A stretch of DNA of 64,000 bases, from contig JAQFVV010012394.1 of the NCBI GenBank assembly GCA_028023455.1, forward strand, positions 25,247,053 through 25,311,052, read 5' to 3'. This DNA comes from Epiperipatus broadwayi (taxonomy: Eukaryota > Onychophora > Udeonychophora > Euonychophora > Peripatidae). The notes beneath the pieces are model-generated. The model was not told where the DNA came from. It did not search any database and was given only the letters and a program-made list of their open reading frames with translations. Both the position numbers and the translations under genes were made by a program. Position 1 is the stretch's first letter; the number at the start of each line of letters is the position of its first letter. Of the stretch, positions 1 through 13,000 are shown piece after piece.

Positions 1-1249
1 AACCTTCAGAGTGCAAAGTGAATTATTTTAAAAAGTAGAATGACATGAATGATGCACATTGATATTTGATCATACTTCCAGATTAAATAAAATTCGATTG
101 ACAATAATTAACCAAGAAAATTGACAGAAGACAAACATCTAAAAAGTTTTTCAAGAAATTACTTGAAAATACAATTAACATAAATAAATAAATTAATATA
201 GTCAAATCAAATATCAAAATGATGGCCTAAACAAGACAGTTAAATTCAAATGACTAACAATTTTTTTTTAACTTTAGTTTCATGAACTCTTTAGTTCTTG
301 ATATTGCCAATATCATCACTAGCTGAACTGTTCAGGCACAATGGATATTATAATGACCATATTCATCCTAACCGATGGTTTTCAAACACATTAATAAAGA
401 TCTGCAATCATATCTCTTTGAATAAAAAATAATGGTTAACTATGAAAACACATAAAGCATAGACCAATTTAACACTCTATAATTAGGATTACATATGTTG
501 TTCCACATATTTTAAATCGTATAAAAAATTTCATATATACAACTTTAGTCATTGTTGTTTAATCTTCCTCTCTCTCTCTCTCTTTTTTGTGTGAATGTTT
601 AACAAGATTACACTCTTAAACCAAAAGTCAGTATTTTATAAAGCAAGCTAAGATAAAAAATAAAACAAAAACTTTTGCTGTATTCTATACTTTAGTACAT
701 AATTTTTTCTTCAAAACAACTCATAGTTCAAGTAAAACAACCAGATATATTAGCTGCAAATAACCAATAATCACTGTCTAACCACCTTGTAGAATAAAAT
801 GTTGCTATGTTAAAGATTATGTATTGTTTCCAATGTAATCTTGTCCATTTCCTCTGTGTTTCTCTATATATTGTTTCCAGTGTAATCTTACCCTGTTCCT
901 CTCGGTGTTTTTCTTTTTTTTCTTTGCCTTACAGTCTTCAGTCATTTAAGTTAGAAAAGACAGTGTCATTGCAATCACAACTCCATCTTTTAATTACATC
1001 TGCAAATTATTATTTTTATTCTTTTCCCTTCCATTTTTCTTTTTCTGAAGTTAGAATGATAAATACTCATTGTAAAGCAGTTGCTAATAATGATGATTTT
1101 AGCAATACTTAAAGATCCTTAGGTTTTAGAAGCCATCCCCACTCCTCCCAGAATACTATCAGTAGTATTTTATTTATTTAGTGTATGGATTTAGACAATG
1201 TAACTAGTAACAAGATATTATAAAGAAACCTATAGTTTCCAAACAGGAG
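1..1249. other. AT-rich DNA without recognised genes
   Basis: Low-complexity AT-rich sequence with short T and TC runs (for example near 570-585). The longest open frames are hydrophobic and have no recognisable motif. It would lie inside INTS3 as intron, given that the gene continues leftwards. Confidence 0.5.
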
Positions 1250-1910
1250 ATGGATTTCTAAAAATTTTATTAAGTCCTTCAACTGCCACTGTAGCTGTAA
1301 ATCTGAAAGTCATTAATGATGTGTTTCATAGTTTGATCAATGTCTGATAAATTCCAATTATGAAATAGATGAGCACATTATATGTTGTCCTGAATTTGTT
1401 GATGAGACTCCAATTGTGTCTAGGAAGATCACATCAGTTAGCTTTATTGTTGTATCAGAAAAAGGAAATTTATTTGGAATCTCATTAAAATTCCATAGTA
1501 AATTCTTGGCTGAACATTCACAATGAGGATCTTGATTTAAATCGAGTCTTAATTGATGAAACAATATTCTTAATTATTGGCAAGTCTAATCTACTTAATA
1601 GCTTTTATACATTTTATGTGAGGCAATTTCTCTTCTGATATCTGATGGCAGAATAAGTGAAAGAACAGGAAACCATTGCAAAGAAGTAGACTTAAATGCA
1701 GTAATTATATTTCTCATGGAAATATTTAATTGAGTATCTAGTAAGTTTAATGTGAAAATATTTTTTCCAAACAAGGATACAATATTCACCATCAAAAAAT
1801 ATTAATGCTTAGGAAAATATCCATAAAGTACCTGCATCACCACCCCAAGTAGTGCCAATCAGTTTGCCAATGAAATTATCCTAGAAATTGGTGGATAGAT
1901 GACAGTTTTC
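1250..1910 (-). repeat. Unrecognised degraded repeat, relative of 8780-9370
   Basis: A segment less AT-rich than its flanks, with interrupted minus-strand reading frames (about 1795-1595 and 1564-1358). The stretch near 1615-1795 aligns by eye with 9145-9325: both have GAGGYAATTTCTCTTCT, a middle with CATGGAAATAT/CATAGTAATAT, and TTTTTTCCAAAC/TTTTCTCCAAAC. Two diverged copies of one minus-strand coding-like sequence suggest an old dispersed element. I do not recognise the protein. Confidence 0.4.
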
Positions 1911-2403
1911 TCACGACTCAGCCTGCATGTAACATGCAATAATATATAAAACTAATGTCTCCACAAGGACTATTAGAAGTATATATAACAATGGGGCAAA
2001 TGCAGCTCTCAGAGCTGTAATGTGGCACTTAGTCAAGTTAGTGCAGCTCCCATTGAAATCCAATTTTTCAGAAAAATTTTTTTTAATTGCACAAAAATTT
2101 ATAGTATGATAGAAATTTTTATCAAACATTTTTATTACAAATTACATCATGTATGTACATACTATTTTCAAATTTATTGGCAAACTATGTTAACAACATC
2201 TACCGAATCTTATAAAAATTATTACCTGCGCGTATGGAGTAATCACATGTATATTTATGATCTTGGGCAATTTCACGGTTGTATATTTCAGTGATAGTTT
2301 TCCTATCAGCTAAATGTCCTATTTCATATTTTTTCAAAAAATCTAGTAAGTATGCAGTTTTATTAAGCAATTTAAACTTTGTTTACGATGTGCAATTTTT
2401 CTG

Positions 2404-4752
2404 CAGTGTTGGCCACAAGCTTTCTAAAGACATGTGCACAGGTTAAGAAAATTATTTTAATTGTTTAAAATTAGTGCACTTAGAGTTTCATGTTTCTTTT
2501 AAACAATTATATAAAAAAACTATTGAAAATAAAACCGGAAAGCATTTGCTTGATTTTGGTTATGTTATTTCTACTTTTGATGGAAAATAAAAATAAAACA
2601 GATATTTAAAAATTATCAGGAAAATTCAAAATTGCTCTAATTATTCTAAATTATTTTTATTCTGGTTTAATTTTAAAAAGCCCTGTTTCTTCAACAATTT
2701 GTTGCACCATTTATAAATCTTTTAAAACAAAAATTAATATTTAGACATTTTTATTTTAATTAATTAACTATTTACTATATTTTGGAAATAAATTTACTTA
2801 AATATTTTGATAACATGATCTCAGAAAATATCAAAAAATGAAAATACAAACAAGAAAATAGAAGCTTTCAAAAAGAATGAATAGAAAAATTTGCTTTTAT
2901 TAACAATAATGGAAATTTGTTGTGTCTTATTTGTAAAGTTAAAATTGTAAACTACAAAATAAGCAATTTACGTAGACCTTATAAAGTAAGTCAGCCGCAC
3001 TTTTCAACTTAATATTCACACAATTCAAAATTGTGAACAAAGAAACTTAAGTTATCGCAATCATATCTTCATAAGCAACAATGACTTTTGTCTTCTTTTA
3101 GTCGAAAAGATAACAGAGCCAACAAAACTAATTTTCTGGTAGCTTAGAATATTGCTCATGCCAAACTTCAATATGAAGAAGGAGAATTTAAAAAAGAAAC
3201 TTGGAAGAAGTGGTTAAAGTTTTGGATCCAAATAATAAAATTGCATAAATTGATCACACAATTTCCTATGTCACGTCGTATAACTGAGCATCATATTAGT
3301 GAAATTAGTAAAAATGTTGAAAATAGTTTGATGTGTGATTTGGAAAATTATACAGCATTCAGTTTAGCTCTTGACAAATCTACAGACATTTAGGATGCTC
3401 CACAAATGGCTATTTTTTTCCACTGTGTATATGCAGACATAAATGTGAAGAAAATGTTAGCTCTTACTGAAACAACTTGCAGTATCGATATCAAAAATGT
3501 GCTTGAAGAGGTAATGAAGAGGTTTAAATGGCCTCATAATAAACTTAAAAGTGTTGTGACTGATGGAGCCCCTGCAATATTAGTGAAAAACCTAGATCTT
3601 ATGGGTTTTTTAAACAATAATTCTAAAATTCCATGTTTTGTACCTATTCATTGCATAATTCATCATGAACACATCTCATAGTGAAATACTTAAAATACAA
3701 AAACATGGAAGATTGTTTTACAGATTGTGAATTTAATTAGAACAAATGGCAAAACACACTGTCAATTTAATAACTTTTTATAAGAGTTAAATGATGAAAC
3801 AGATGAATTTCCCAGTGATCTCTCCTTATGGTCTGTTATAAGATGGCTGTCAACTTACGTTTTGAGTCATTTTGTGGAATTCCTAAATTGTATTATAACA
3901 TTTTAAAAAGAAAATGGAAAAAAAAATACTAATGATTTGTCACAAATTATATTTAGTTTTGAAGCTAAACTTCAGTTTTTCTGCATGACCTGTAAAAGCA
4001 AATATAATTAATATCAAAGAAGAAAAATTGGAAGGAATGCAAGCGGATTTCAAATATAGGTTTGAAGATTTGAAAAACTTTAAAGCTACATTTGCATATT
4101 TTGTGAACCCATTTATTTGTGATATTACTGAAGATAGATTTCCAATTTCTGAAATAATACTTATCAAAAAAGTGCCTGGGCAGTTATTAGAGATGAAAGT
4201 GGATTAGGCACTGCAAATGTATCACAAATCTAGTTCTCTAATTGAATTTTTGAAACAAATGCGAAAACAAAATATCCACATTTAAAAGAAGCTACTTGTC
4301 GTCTAATTTAAATTTTTGGTATAATGTATTGCTGTGAATCATTGTACTCTGTAATGAAGTTCATGAAATGGAAATATTGTTCACAGTTGATCAATGAGCA
4401 TCTCACAGAATTGCTGTGAACAGCTTTAACAAATTATATGCAAATTTCAAAGATTTGACCAGAGGTCTTCATTAAATGTTATACTTTTTATTAATAAATT
4501 TTTATTATTATATTTTATTTTTATTACTAAAATTTTGAAATAATTATTTTGTATTTTATTTATTTATCTTAATTATATTTCCTTATATACTTTTATATAG
4601 TACTTAAAACTTAGAATATATCATCATATTAATTAAATAAAATTTGACTATATGTATTTATTTTTGTATACTTAAATAATATGGTGGCGCTCTATACAAT
4701 ATATGAAAAACTGGCATGAGGTTCTCAATGACATCATGTGTGCCCACCCCTG
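2404..4752 (+). mobile_element. Decayed hAT-family DNA transposon
   Basis: The right end reads ...TGTGCCCACCCCTG at 4752, the complement of the CAGGGGTGGGCA type of hAT terminus. A weaker partner, CAGTGTTGGCCACA, begins at 2404 (11 of 14 matches). No 8-bp TSD is visible, so the left limit is uncertain. The interior carries hAT transposase remnants. It lies left of INTS3 exon 5, in opposite orientation to the gene. Confidence 0.55.
2880..4440 (+). pseudogene. hAT transposase pseudogene (GTF2IRD2/ZBED-like)
   Basis: Fragments in several frames follow the order of a hAT transposase. A BED-like finger start (LLCLICK) lies near 2920. Near 3350-3400 is SLALDKSTDI, with a stop after it. An open stretch at 3406-3681 includes KRFKWPHNKLKSVVTDGAPA and IHCIIHHEH. 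C-terminal dimerisation-type fragments (YCCESLYSVMKFMKWKY) lie near 4325-4380. At least eight stops and several frameshifts break it, so it is inactive. The family call rests on the LALDxSTDI, VTDGAPA and HCIIHHE blocks. Confidence 0.7.
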
Positions 4753-5201
4753 ATATAATATAACAATATAATAAATTCTCATTTTATCACGACCAGTGGT
4801 TACATACAAATATGATCTTATGCTTCCTGTGAAGATGAAAATCTTGATGAAAGGTTAACAATTCAACTCAAAAGATGCTTTTTCTCACAATGTTCATAGG
4901 TTTCAGATTTTTAATGAGATTGGTGCTTCCATTTCCGGTACTATTTTCTACTCCCCTTTTTTATTCATCACACTTGTTTTCATTAGATTAACCCATAAGT
5001 CAAATTATTTAATTATTTAAATCAAATTATTTAATAATCTGACTAAAGTGACATTTTGTTCCAGTTTTTAAATTTTTTTTACAGTGATATCATTAACACA
5101 ATTTCCTTTTCAATAATCACATACACAAATACACATATATTGTACTTTTACACATATAATAAATTTATCATAAAAATGTGCTGAAAATATAGAGTATTGA
5201 A

Positions 5202-6945
5202 AAATATATGGTACTTTCCGATTTTGCTCCATGGCACTACTTGAGGGAATTTATTTCCAATAGTCGGAGATAATTATGCAGTTGCAGGGACTAATGTTTA
5301 ATGAAAGTCAAAGAAAAAAAAGACCGAACAACAATTTTGTATTCTAACGTTTAATTAAAGTAAAAAAACAAAATAAAAAACCTGTTAAAATCAAAAACTG
5401 TGTGAAATGCTTTCTGATTCGCTATCATCTATCTTTCTGCCATATGTTATATAATAAATTTAAAATATTTAAAAGAAAAAAAAATAATGGACATATATTA
5501 ATTAAAAAAATTTGAAAAATACATTAATAAAGTAAATTAACCACATAGTTGTGACTTGTGAATTTTTAAATTTATTGTATAAAAATACGACAAAATGTTG
5601 TGCTACGGTGAAACAGAATACATTTCACAAATACGTGATTACTTGCTTGCTAAAATCAAAAGCTGCATTGATTGCCTTTTTATGCTCAAGATGATGAGAA
5701 TTTGTGATCTACCAGCCACAGAATGTGAGGCAATGGAATTTTTCGAAAGAAACTGTATCCTGCCCTCTCAAAAAGTCTGCGCCAATGGCCACAATATGAA
5801 ATTGTACTTTGCCCGAAACCTGGAATGGCGATGTAATTTAAAAGTCTGCCAATGCCGTGTAATGCTATGCAAAGACACGTGGTTTGAAGGCTCTAAAATA
5901 ACGTTTCTAACAGCAGCCCTATGTATTTATTATTGGAGTAGAGAGATACTATGACAATTGAATGTATAAAACATGAATTGGATTAAAAACACTATCATTT
6001 CTTGGAACAGTTATCTAAGAGAAGTGTGCAAAGAAAGTTTATTGATTCGGCCATCATGCAAAATTGGAGGACTTGGAAAATTTGTAGAAGTTGATGAAAA
6101 ATCTCTTTACAAAACGAAAGAACCTACAAAGGAGAATACTCCCACAACAGTGTTTATTCGATGGTTTATGTAGAGAAACCAAAGAGTGCTTTATTGTCAT
6201 GGTTCCATGTCGGACAGCATCCATTCTACTTGATGCCATTCAACAAAATATAGCATAAGGATCAACAATTTATTCTGACTGTTGGAAGGCTTATAAAACT
6301 GATGAATTAAGAAATGCAGGATTTGAACATTTTAAAGTTAATCATAATTATAATTTTGTGGATGCTTCTACTAGGGTGCATACCCAAAACATAAATGACT
6401 TTGGGGGCTAGTTAAATGGCACAATAGAAGACAGAGGGGAACTGCTCGCAAACACATGGATTCCTATTTAGCTGAGTTCATGTGGTGGCGATTGCACCAA
6501 GAAGATTTATTTGGCACAATTTTAGAAGCCATTAGCAAAGTATAACTTTTTTTTTTTATTACTTTCATTTTGTTTTTGTTTTTTACTTTAATTAAACATT
6601 AGAATACAAAATTGTTTCTGTTTTTTTTTAATTTCAATTTCATTAAATACTCCCGATTACGCTACATATTACCAATTTGTTAATAATTACATATTTTATT
6701 TTGTTTTTTTTTTCTTTGATTAAATACCAAATTATTGTTTATTTCAGTATATTAGTTAGTATTTAAGTTTGTTCTTTTGTTTTTTACTTTAATTAAACAT
6801 TAGAATACAAAATTGTTGTTCGGTCTTTTTTTACTTCCACTTTCATTAAACATTAGTCCCTGCAACTGCATAATTATCTCCGACTATTGGAAATAAGTGC
6901 CCTCAAGTAGTGGCATGGAGCAAAATCGGAAAGTACCAAATATAT
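5202..6945 (+). mobile_element. Merlin (IS1016-related) DNA transposon with 8-bp TSD
   Basis: Near-identical terminal inverted repeats of about 165 bp run inward from GGTACTTTCCGATTTTGCTC at 5210 and from the matching right end at 6937. The flanks carry an exact 8-bp TSD, AAATATAT, at 5202-5209 and 6938-6945. Merlin elements make 8-9-bp duplications. The right side holds an extra partial copy of the subterminal repeat (about 6566-6660). The interior encodes a broken IS1595/ISXO2-type transposase. It ends 38 bp from INTS3 exon 5. Confidence 0.9.
5595..6545 (+). pseudogene. Merlin transposase pseudogene
   Basis: The first part (5595-5954) has the zinc-ribbon region (CANGH..., WRCNLKVCQCR) followed by the family's DTWFEGSKITFLTA and YYWSREI block. 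Same-frame stops follow at 5952-5954 and five codons later. The next open stretch (5973-6173) has GGLGKFVEVDEKSL, the first catalytic Asp region, and ends at TAG. A second frame then carries ECFIVMVPCRTASILLDAIQ and GSTIYSDCWKAY (second Asp). A third frame near 6395-6545 has LWGLVKWHNRRQRGTARKHM and YLAEFMWWR. At least three stops and two frameshifts make it non-functional. Confidence 0.85.
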
Positions 6946-6983
6946 ATATTTAAGAAATAATAAGAAAAATTATAGATCCTTAC

Positions 6984-7068
6984 CAGCGATTTGCCTAAGA
7001 AGATTATAACATACTCCATCGGTACCAATAACTGAGTTCTTAATGAGTTCCTTTGTTAACCATACAAT
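6984..7068 (-). CDS. INTS3: INTS3 exon 5 (28 codons plus 1 base)
   Basis: 85 bp encode IVWLTKELIKNSVIGTDGVC then YNLLRQIA plus the first base of a Gly codon, with acceptor TGCTTTAG and donor GTAAGG. It matches the human block VWLVRELVKSG, GADGVC, KQIAG. The exon ends in phase 1, so the next exon, left of the window, must begin in that phase. A Merlin transposon ends only 38 bp below this exon. Confidence 0.94.
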
Positions 7069-10000
7069 CTAAAGCAAAAATTGAAATTTTATATATTTTT
7101 TAATTGGCATGAATTTATAAAATAAAAAATGCTTGCTAGCCAATAAGTAAACATAATATTAAAAAGAAAACAACAGATTTATTAAATTACTACATTTGAA
7201 CAACTCCCTGTAATCATATTTTTGACACCAATAAAATATCATATAACTCTATTATGATTCCAACTTACAACATTGCTATTCAGAAGAAAACTCTTTTATG
7301 TGCATCACTGCTATGCCACTTAATGTAAAAAGACACCAGATGGTATGCTTAAAAATCTCTATTCAGTGCTGTCCCATCCAATATCCCAGATTAGTTTCAG
7401 CTTATGGCTATCATCAGTGAGGAGCTTTGGATCTTGGGATAATACACTTGGACCTTTAGGATCTAATACACTATTAGTACTAAAGCCTAAATTAAGTGGT
7501 ATAGTAGTGGTCAAAGAAAAAGAGCATGCTTTTGAAGAACAATCAATACTGGCTACAGGGTAGAGATGTCTATATTTGCTAAAAAACTACCATATCATAA
7601 TATATAAATACTTTTCAGATGTATATGACTATACAAGTAAATTGGCTTAGATTGAAAACGTTTATGTGTTTTTCAATTTGGATTGATAGCTTGATAGTAA
7701 AACAGAGAAATAAAAAATAACTACTAGAAGGAAGTTACATTAGACGCTAAAGGTCCAGGTGCACTATTCCAAGATCAAAGCTACTCAATGATGAAAGCCA
7801 TAAGCTAGAAATAATCTGGAGGTATTGGTTTGAACAGCATTGGATAAGGATTTAATAAGAATTATCAACTACTATTCATTAAATACTAAAACTTACATTA
7901 AATGGTAAGTGGTATATCAGGGGTGGAAAAAAAAAACTTTGATACCATCCATACATTAATGATTATTATTAATCATTTATTAGGCTAAAGATCTTATAAC
8001 ATTCCTAACCCAGATATAAACTTTAAACTCAATATTTTTAAGAATAATATATGTACTCATTAAATACAACCACATGGTATCATTAACCCATTTCATCACT
8101 CTTTTTTTTCCAAGTGCACTCATTAAATAATCAAATGTGTATTTTACATATAGGATAATAAGGATTGAAGACTGCTTTGAAACTTTTAAGGGATAGATAA
8201 AGGTACCTAATAATCAGAATTTTTATGTCTGTAAAAATAACATACTGATGATAACAGAGCTTGATATAACAAAAATAGTATTAATATTCAGAAGATCAAG
8301 CATTTCATTAGTTTTAATATCATTAATAACTTCAAAAATGAAAGTTCATAATAACAATTTTTTTCTTGTTTTCTGAATTTCTATAAGAATCTGAAACAAA
8401 TTTGTATAAATTTACTTTAAATTTGAGTCTGTCATCCTCCTACTGAGATTCTCTATATTCTTTCATCATTGCTAGATGATCTGATACTTTTTCACATTCG
8501 ATTCTATAACTATTCATTGACAAGAAATGTAAAAGATATCAAAAATGAATAACTTTACACTAAGGTATCCCTAAACTCAGATTACACATATGAACATATA
8601 TAAGTTAATATAATTTAATACTAAATATCTAAAAGCTTATCAATAAACTAAATAAACAAACATTTGAAGCACAAAGCAATTTGCAAGTTAATTTATTCTA
8701 TTATAAAAATCTCACTGTCATAGTTGGCGATGTCAGACTATTAATTTTTTATTTATGAAGGGTATAGATTTTTTTTTGACAATTCAACTGCTAACAAAAT
8801 ATCATAAAGAAACTTGTGCAGATTCCAATCAGAAGGTATATTCATTAGTATCTTTATTACATCCATCAATTCTGTCACGAAGCCATAGATTTTACCATCA
8901 CTAAATTGTGTGATTCATGATTTCTACAAAGATCAATAACCTTTAAATTATATTATAAAGCGGATGATACAATGTCCATGAAATGTCCTTTGTATGTTGA
9001 TGAGAGATCAGCAATATTCAAGAAAATCAAATCCGCTGACTTTTGATGGAATGTCCAAGAAGATCTTCATCTCAGTCAAGTCTTCATTGGTAAAACTATA
9101 TACTTCTTGAGTTTCAATCTACTTGAAAGCTTTCTATGTATTTTCTGTGAGGTAATTTCTCTTCTAATACAAGATAGAGAAATATGTAAAACAATAGAAC
9201 GAAACTGCAAAGTAGTGGAGATTTAAGTATGTCAACAATATTTTTCATAGTAATATGTGAGTATCCAGGAGTTAGATATAAGCACTTTTTCTCCAAACAG
9301 TAAAACATTATTCATTGGTAGAATATGATAAGCATCAGTGAAAGTAATATCCTTTCCTTAATGTTTCACTTGTTACACTCAATCTCAGAAAAATACTACA
9401 AATGAAAAAAATAATATAACTACTTTTTGAATCATCATTTTGCTATATTAAATGAAACTTAAGTTAACTTTTTACATTGTACTCTATTTTTAACTAATAA
9501 TTTTTAGTGTAACATTATTCTATTTGTGATGTATAAAGTATGTTCAAGGTGCTACTATCCTAATTAACAAAATTCAAATTCTATTTCTTGAAATTATATT
9601 ATTTTTATCTATTTGAATAGCATTATACAATATAAATATTCCTTAACTGCTACATATTCTATTGCTATCCACAGGGTCCTGATATTATTGTAACATAAAT
9701 CAAACTTTTTGAAATTTCATCTCAATTTATAAAAGTCTTAGAATCTTCAAATACTTATACCTTTATTTTTCAATTCTTTAACTAATTTAGTCTTTTTTAT
9801 CAAGCACTTGCATTCACATATCAAAATCCTTATGCACTAAATCACATTTTCTCAATTGTTTAAATATTTAAATGTATATTTGTCATAGCTGAAACAATTT
9901 TTGATTGTTCACATTTCTTCTATTAATTATACTGTTATGATCTTTGGCTCTTTCATCTAAATGTTTCATTGTATGTCTATAGTAAATCATAATGCAATTA

Positions 10001-13000
10001 TCATAATTAATTTTATATCATCTTCTATTTTATAATTACATATTAATTTTTCCAGACTTATTATTTGACCACTCAAATATTTTTCATAAACACATAAATA
10101 TTGGATGATCAAATAATAAAAGCCTGGAAAAATTAATACATACTTATAAGAGATAATATAAAATATAAAAAAGAAAGTATGATCTACTACCAAAGAACAT
10201 AATAGTGCAATTAATAGTAGCAATAATAAATCTTACACATTCACTATTTAAAATATCGACATAAAACAGATGCTATAAAAAATATTAAACCTTTAAATGA
10301 TATTAAAAATCTAAAAAGATGACAAATATATGAAACAAATTATAATAAGCATAACATAGATAACTATATAAATATTTTATAAAGCTTAAATAAATTTAGT
10401 TAATTAACTGGTCAATTAAAAATGAATGAAAAATTATATAAAGTATTATATATAAGGTATGTTTTTATTTATTCTGTGTATTGTTATGTTATATAATTAA
10501 TTTGTTTCAACCTTTGTTAAATTTCTAACAATCTGGATTGCTGTATCATAATTTTATTTTATTCATGTTGGCTTTTATTTATTGTTTTATTGTTTATTTT
10601 TATTATAGAACAGTATTGAGCTCTATATGCAATAACAGATATGATAAGGACATAAAATAATGCAACAAAAAAGATTTTTAATGTATAATTATAATTATAT
10701 ATTTCTATAACAGTTATTATACATGATATTTTTATTACATTTTTATAATTTATAAAAAAAACAGCATAATGAACTTTCTTCAATTCCATTTTTGATGATA
10801 TATCTAAATAATAAGTAAATGCTAAAAGTATAATATAACAATGCAAATAATAATAATTAAAATCAGTCAACACTTAGATAATCCTAATAACAACCTGTTA
10901 TCAAGAAAACCTCCTTTTAGGTGGAATAAATAAATATATAATTTATATTAATATTGAAATATAAAATTTTTGGAAAATCACGTGCAACTGTTTTTCATTC
11001 GTATAAGTTCAGGTGATAATGATTATGATCAAAGTAACTGAAAAAAACTTCTATATAAGTTATATATTATTATTTATTAGTACTATTATTACAATACACA
11101 CATACACAAACTAATATATAAATACTAACCTGGCTTTTTGAAGCATCTTCTATCCTTATATATTTATCAATAATTATTTGATTGAGGATTGTAAGTGCTA
11201 AGGCAAGACCATCTCTTGTTACAAACATCAAATCTCGAAAACTCTACATTAAAAACAAATTGAAAAAATCTAAGATAACATGTAACATTACATTTTAATA
11301 ATGTGCTTCGACACCATACTTACTTTTGTACTGTTCTGAGTATCAGTGAGAATAAAGTATAATAAACCCAGGGTGATTTCTTCATGCTGCTGTGCTCCTT
11401 TACACACCTTTAAGATAAATAAATGTGCATTTAAATTAAATTAGTTATACACAAACACACATACATTTACATATGAATAAAAATATTTATCAGATGGAAT
11501 TGTTTTTAAAAAGAAATTAAAATAAAGCTTAATTCTTGAGAATATGAAGATAAATTCCAGAATGAATTTATAAAAAATAAAAATCAACATAGTGTTCAGA
11601 AGCTATTAATCTGTTATCAAATAACAGATTTATTATAAGTATGCTATAATATGTTTTCCAAGAGTAGTTCTTTTTAACTGCTCTAGAATAATCAAAGGAC
11701 ATCAGTAGGTGGTTCTAGATTAAGATCAAAAGAATTGCTCTTGGAAGCATATGCAAGGGTGATGTCATATTATTGTAAGATTACCATTGTCTTTTGAATT
11801 ATTACAAATTCAAAGTAAATTAATATCTATTTAGAAATAATTTACCTATATTTTAATTTTTATATAATAAGTTCTATAACTTTTTATTTATAAATAAAAA
11901 TTATAATTACAAATACATTTAACATCATCACATATAAAATACTTAATAGAAACCAAATTAAAACATTCAGAGTTATTGCTAAATCATCACATCATCATTA
12001 AAATTACAATAAACCAAATGACTATCTTTTACCTACCTTTGATTATTTATTTTAAAACACTTCAATGGATTTATATTGTAGCCTAAAGAAAATGGAGATT
12101 GGGTGTCAATTGTAACCTAAGGGAAAGGAGAGATTGGGAGAGAATGACTGAAAAATAAAATAATAGAGAGACTCCTATGGAATGGGCTTTCGCTCAGTGG
12201 TGGTTACAATAAAAGAAAGGAATACTACAGAGACATCTATTAAGATAAAGGGGAAAACCTTAAGGTAATAACAATAATAAAGTTTATTATACAATAAATA
12301 GTTACTAATAAAATTAAGAAGAGGATTAGATTTCACTTCTATATTTCTAAAATACTTTCAAAAATGTAAGTTCTCCTTCATCAAAATATATTCTCTGAGT
12401 ATATAAGTTATTTGCACCAACAAAAACCTTTTATACAATTCTTCATCTTAATATTCAAAGTTTAACATATCAGAATGTCAAAGAAAAGCATGAATTTGAA
12501 TACACTACTCTTGCAGAGCAATAATAAAATATAGTGTGCCTTTCAATAGCACATAGAATAATAAAAAAAAATGTTTAACTTGAATGGATATTTTATTCAA
12601 TAATATGAAATAATACTAATGCTGACGATGACCTCAGGATTCTGAACAACTTTGGAGGGCTTCTTCTATAATCATTGGTTAGCAATGAATGATCCTGGAA
12701 GACTCTAGGAGGCATGAACTTTTCTTATGAGAGAATGCTTCCTATCATATAATTTAAAACAGAAACAATTATATAAAGAAAATATCTAATTTGCTAAACA
12801 ATTGCAAAAGTAAATATTCGAAAATTCAGAATAATTATAGCCATTTATCCAGGACCTCATTCAAAATAATAGAAAAAAAAAGAGTACATTTTATATCCTA
12901 CTATCCCAAAGACAACTCAACTAAATTATCAAGTTCAAGGATCGTATATTCAAACTATAATGGAATGGTTTATCAAATTTATGCAGTCTGAAAATAGCTA

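Noticed and set aside
6294-6312. CTGATGA with a GAAA nearby inside the Merlin transposase
   Set aside because: No stem II or stem I can form; it lies within coding sequence and is a chance match.
8245-8275. CTGATGA in intron 4
   Set aside because: No GAAA and no complementary flanks.
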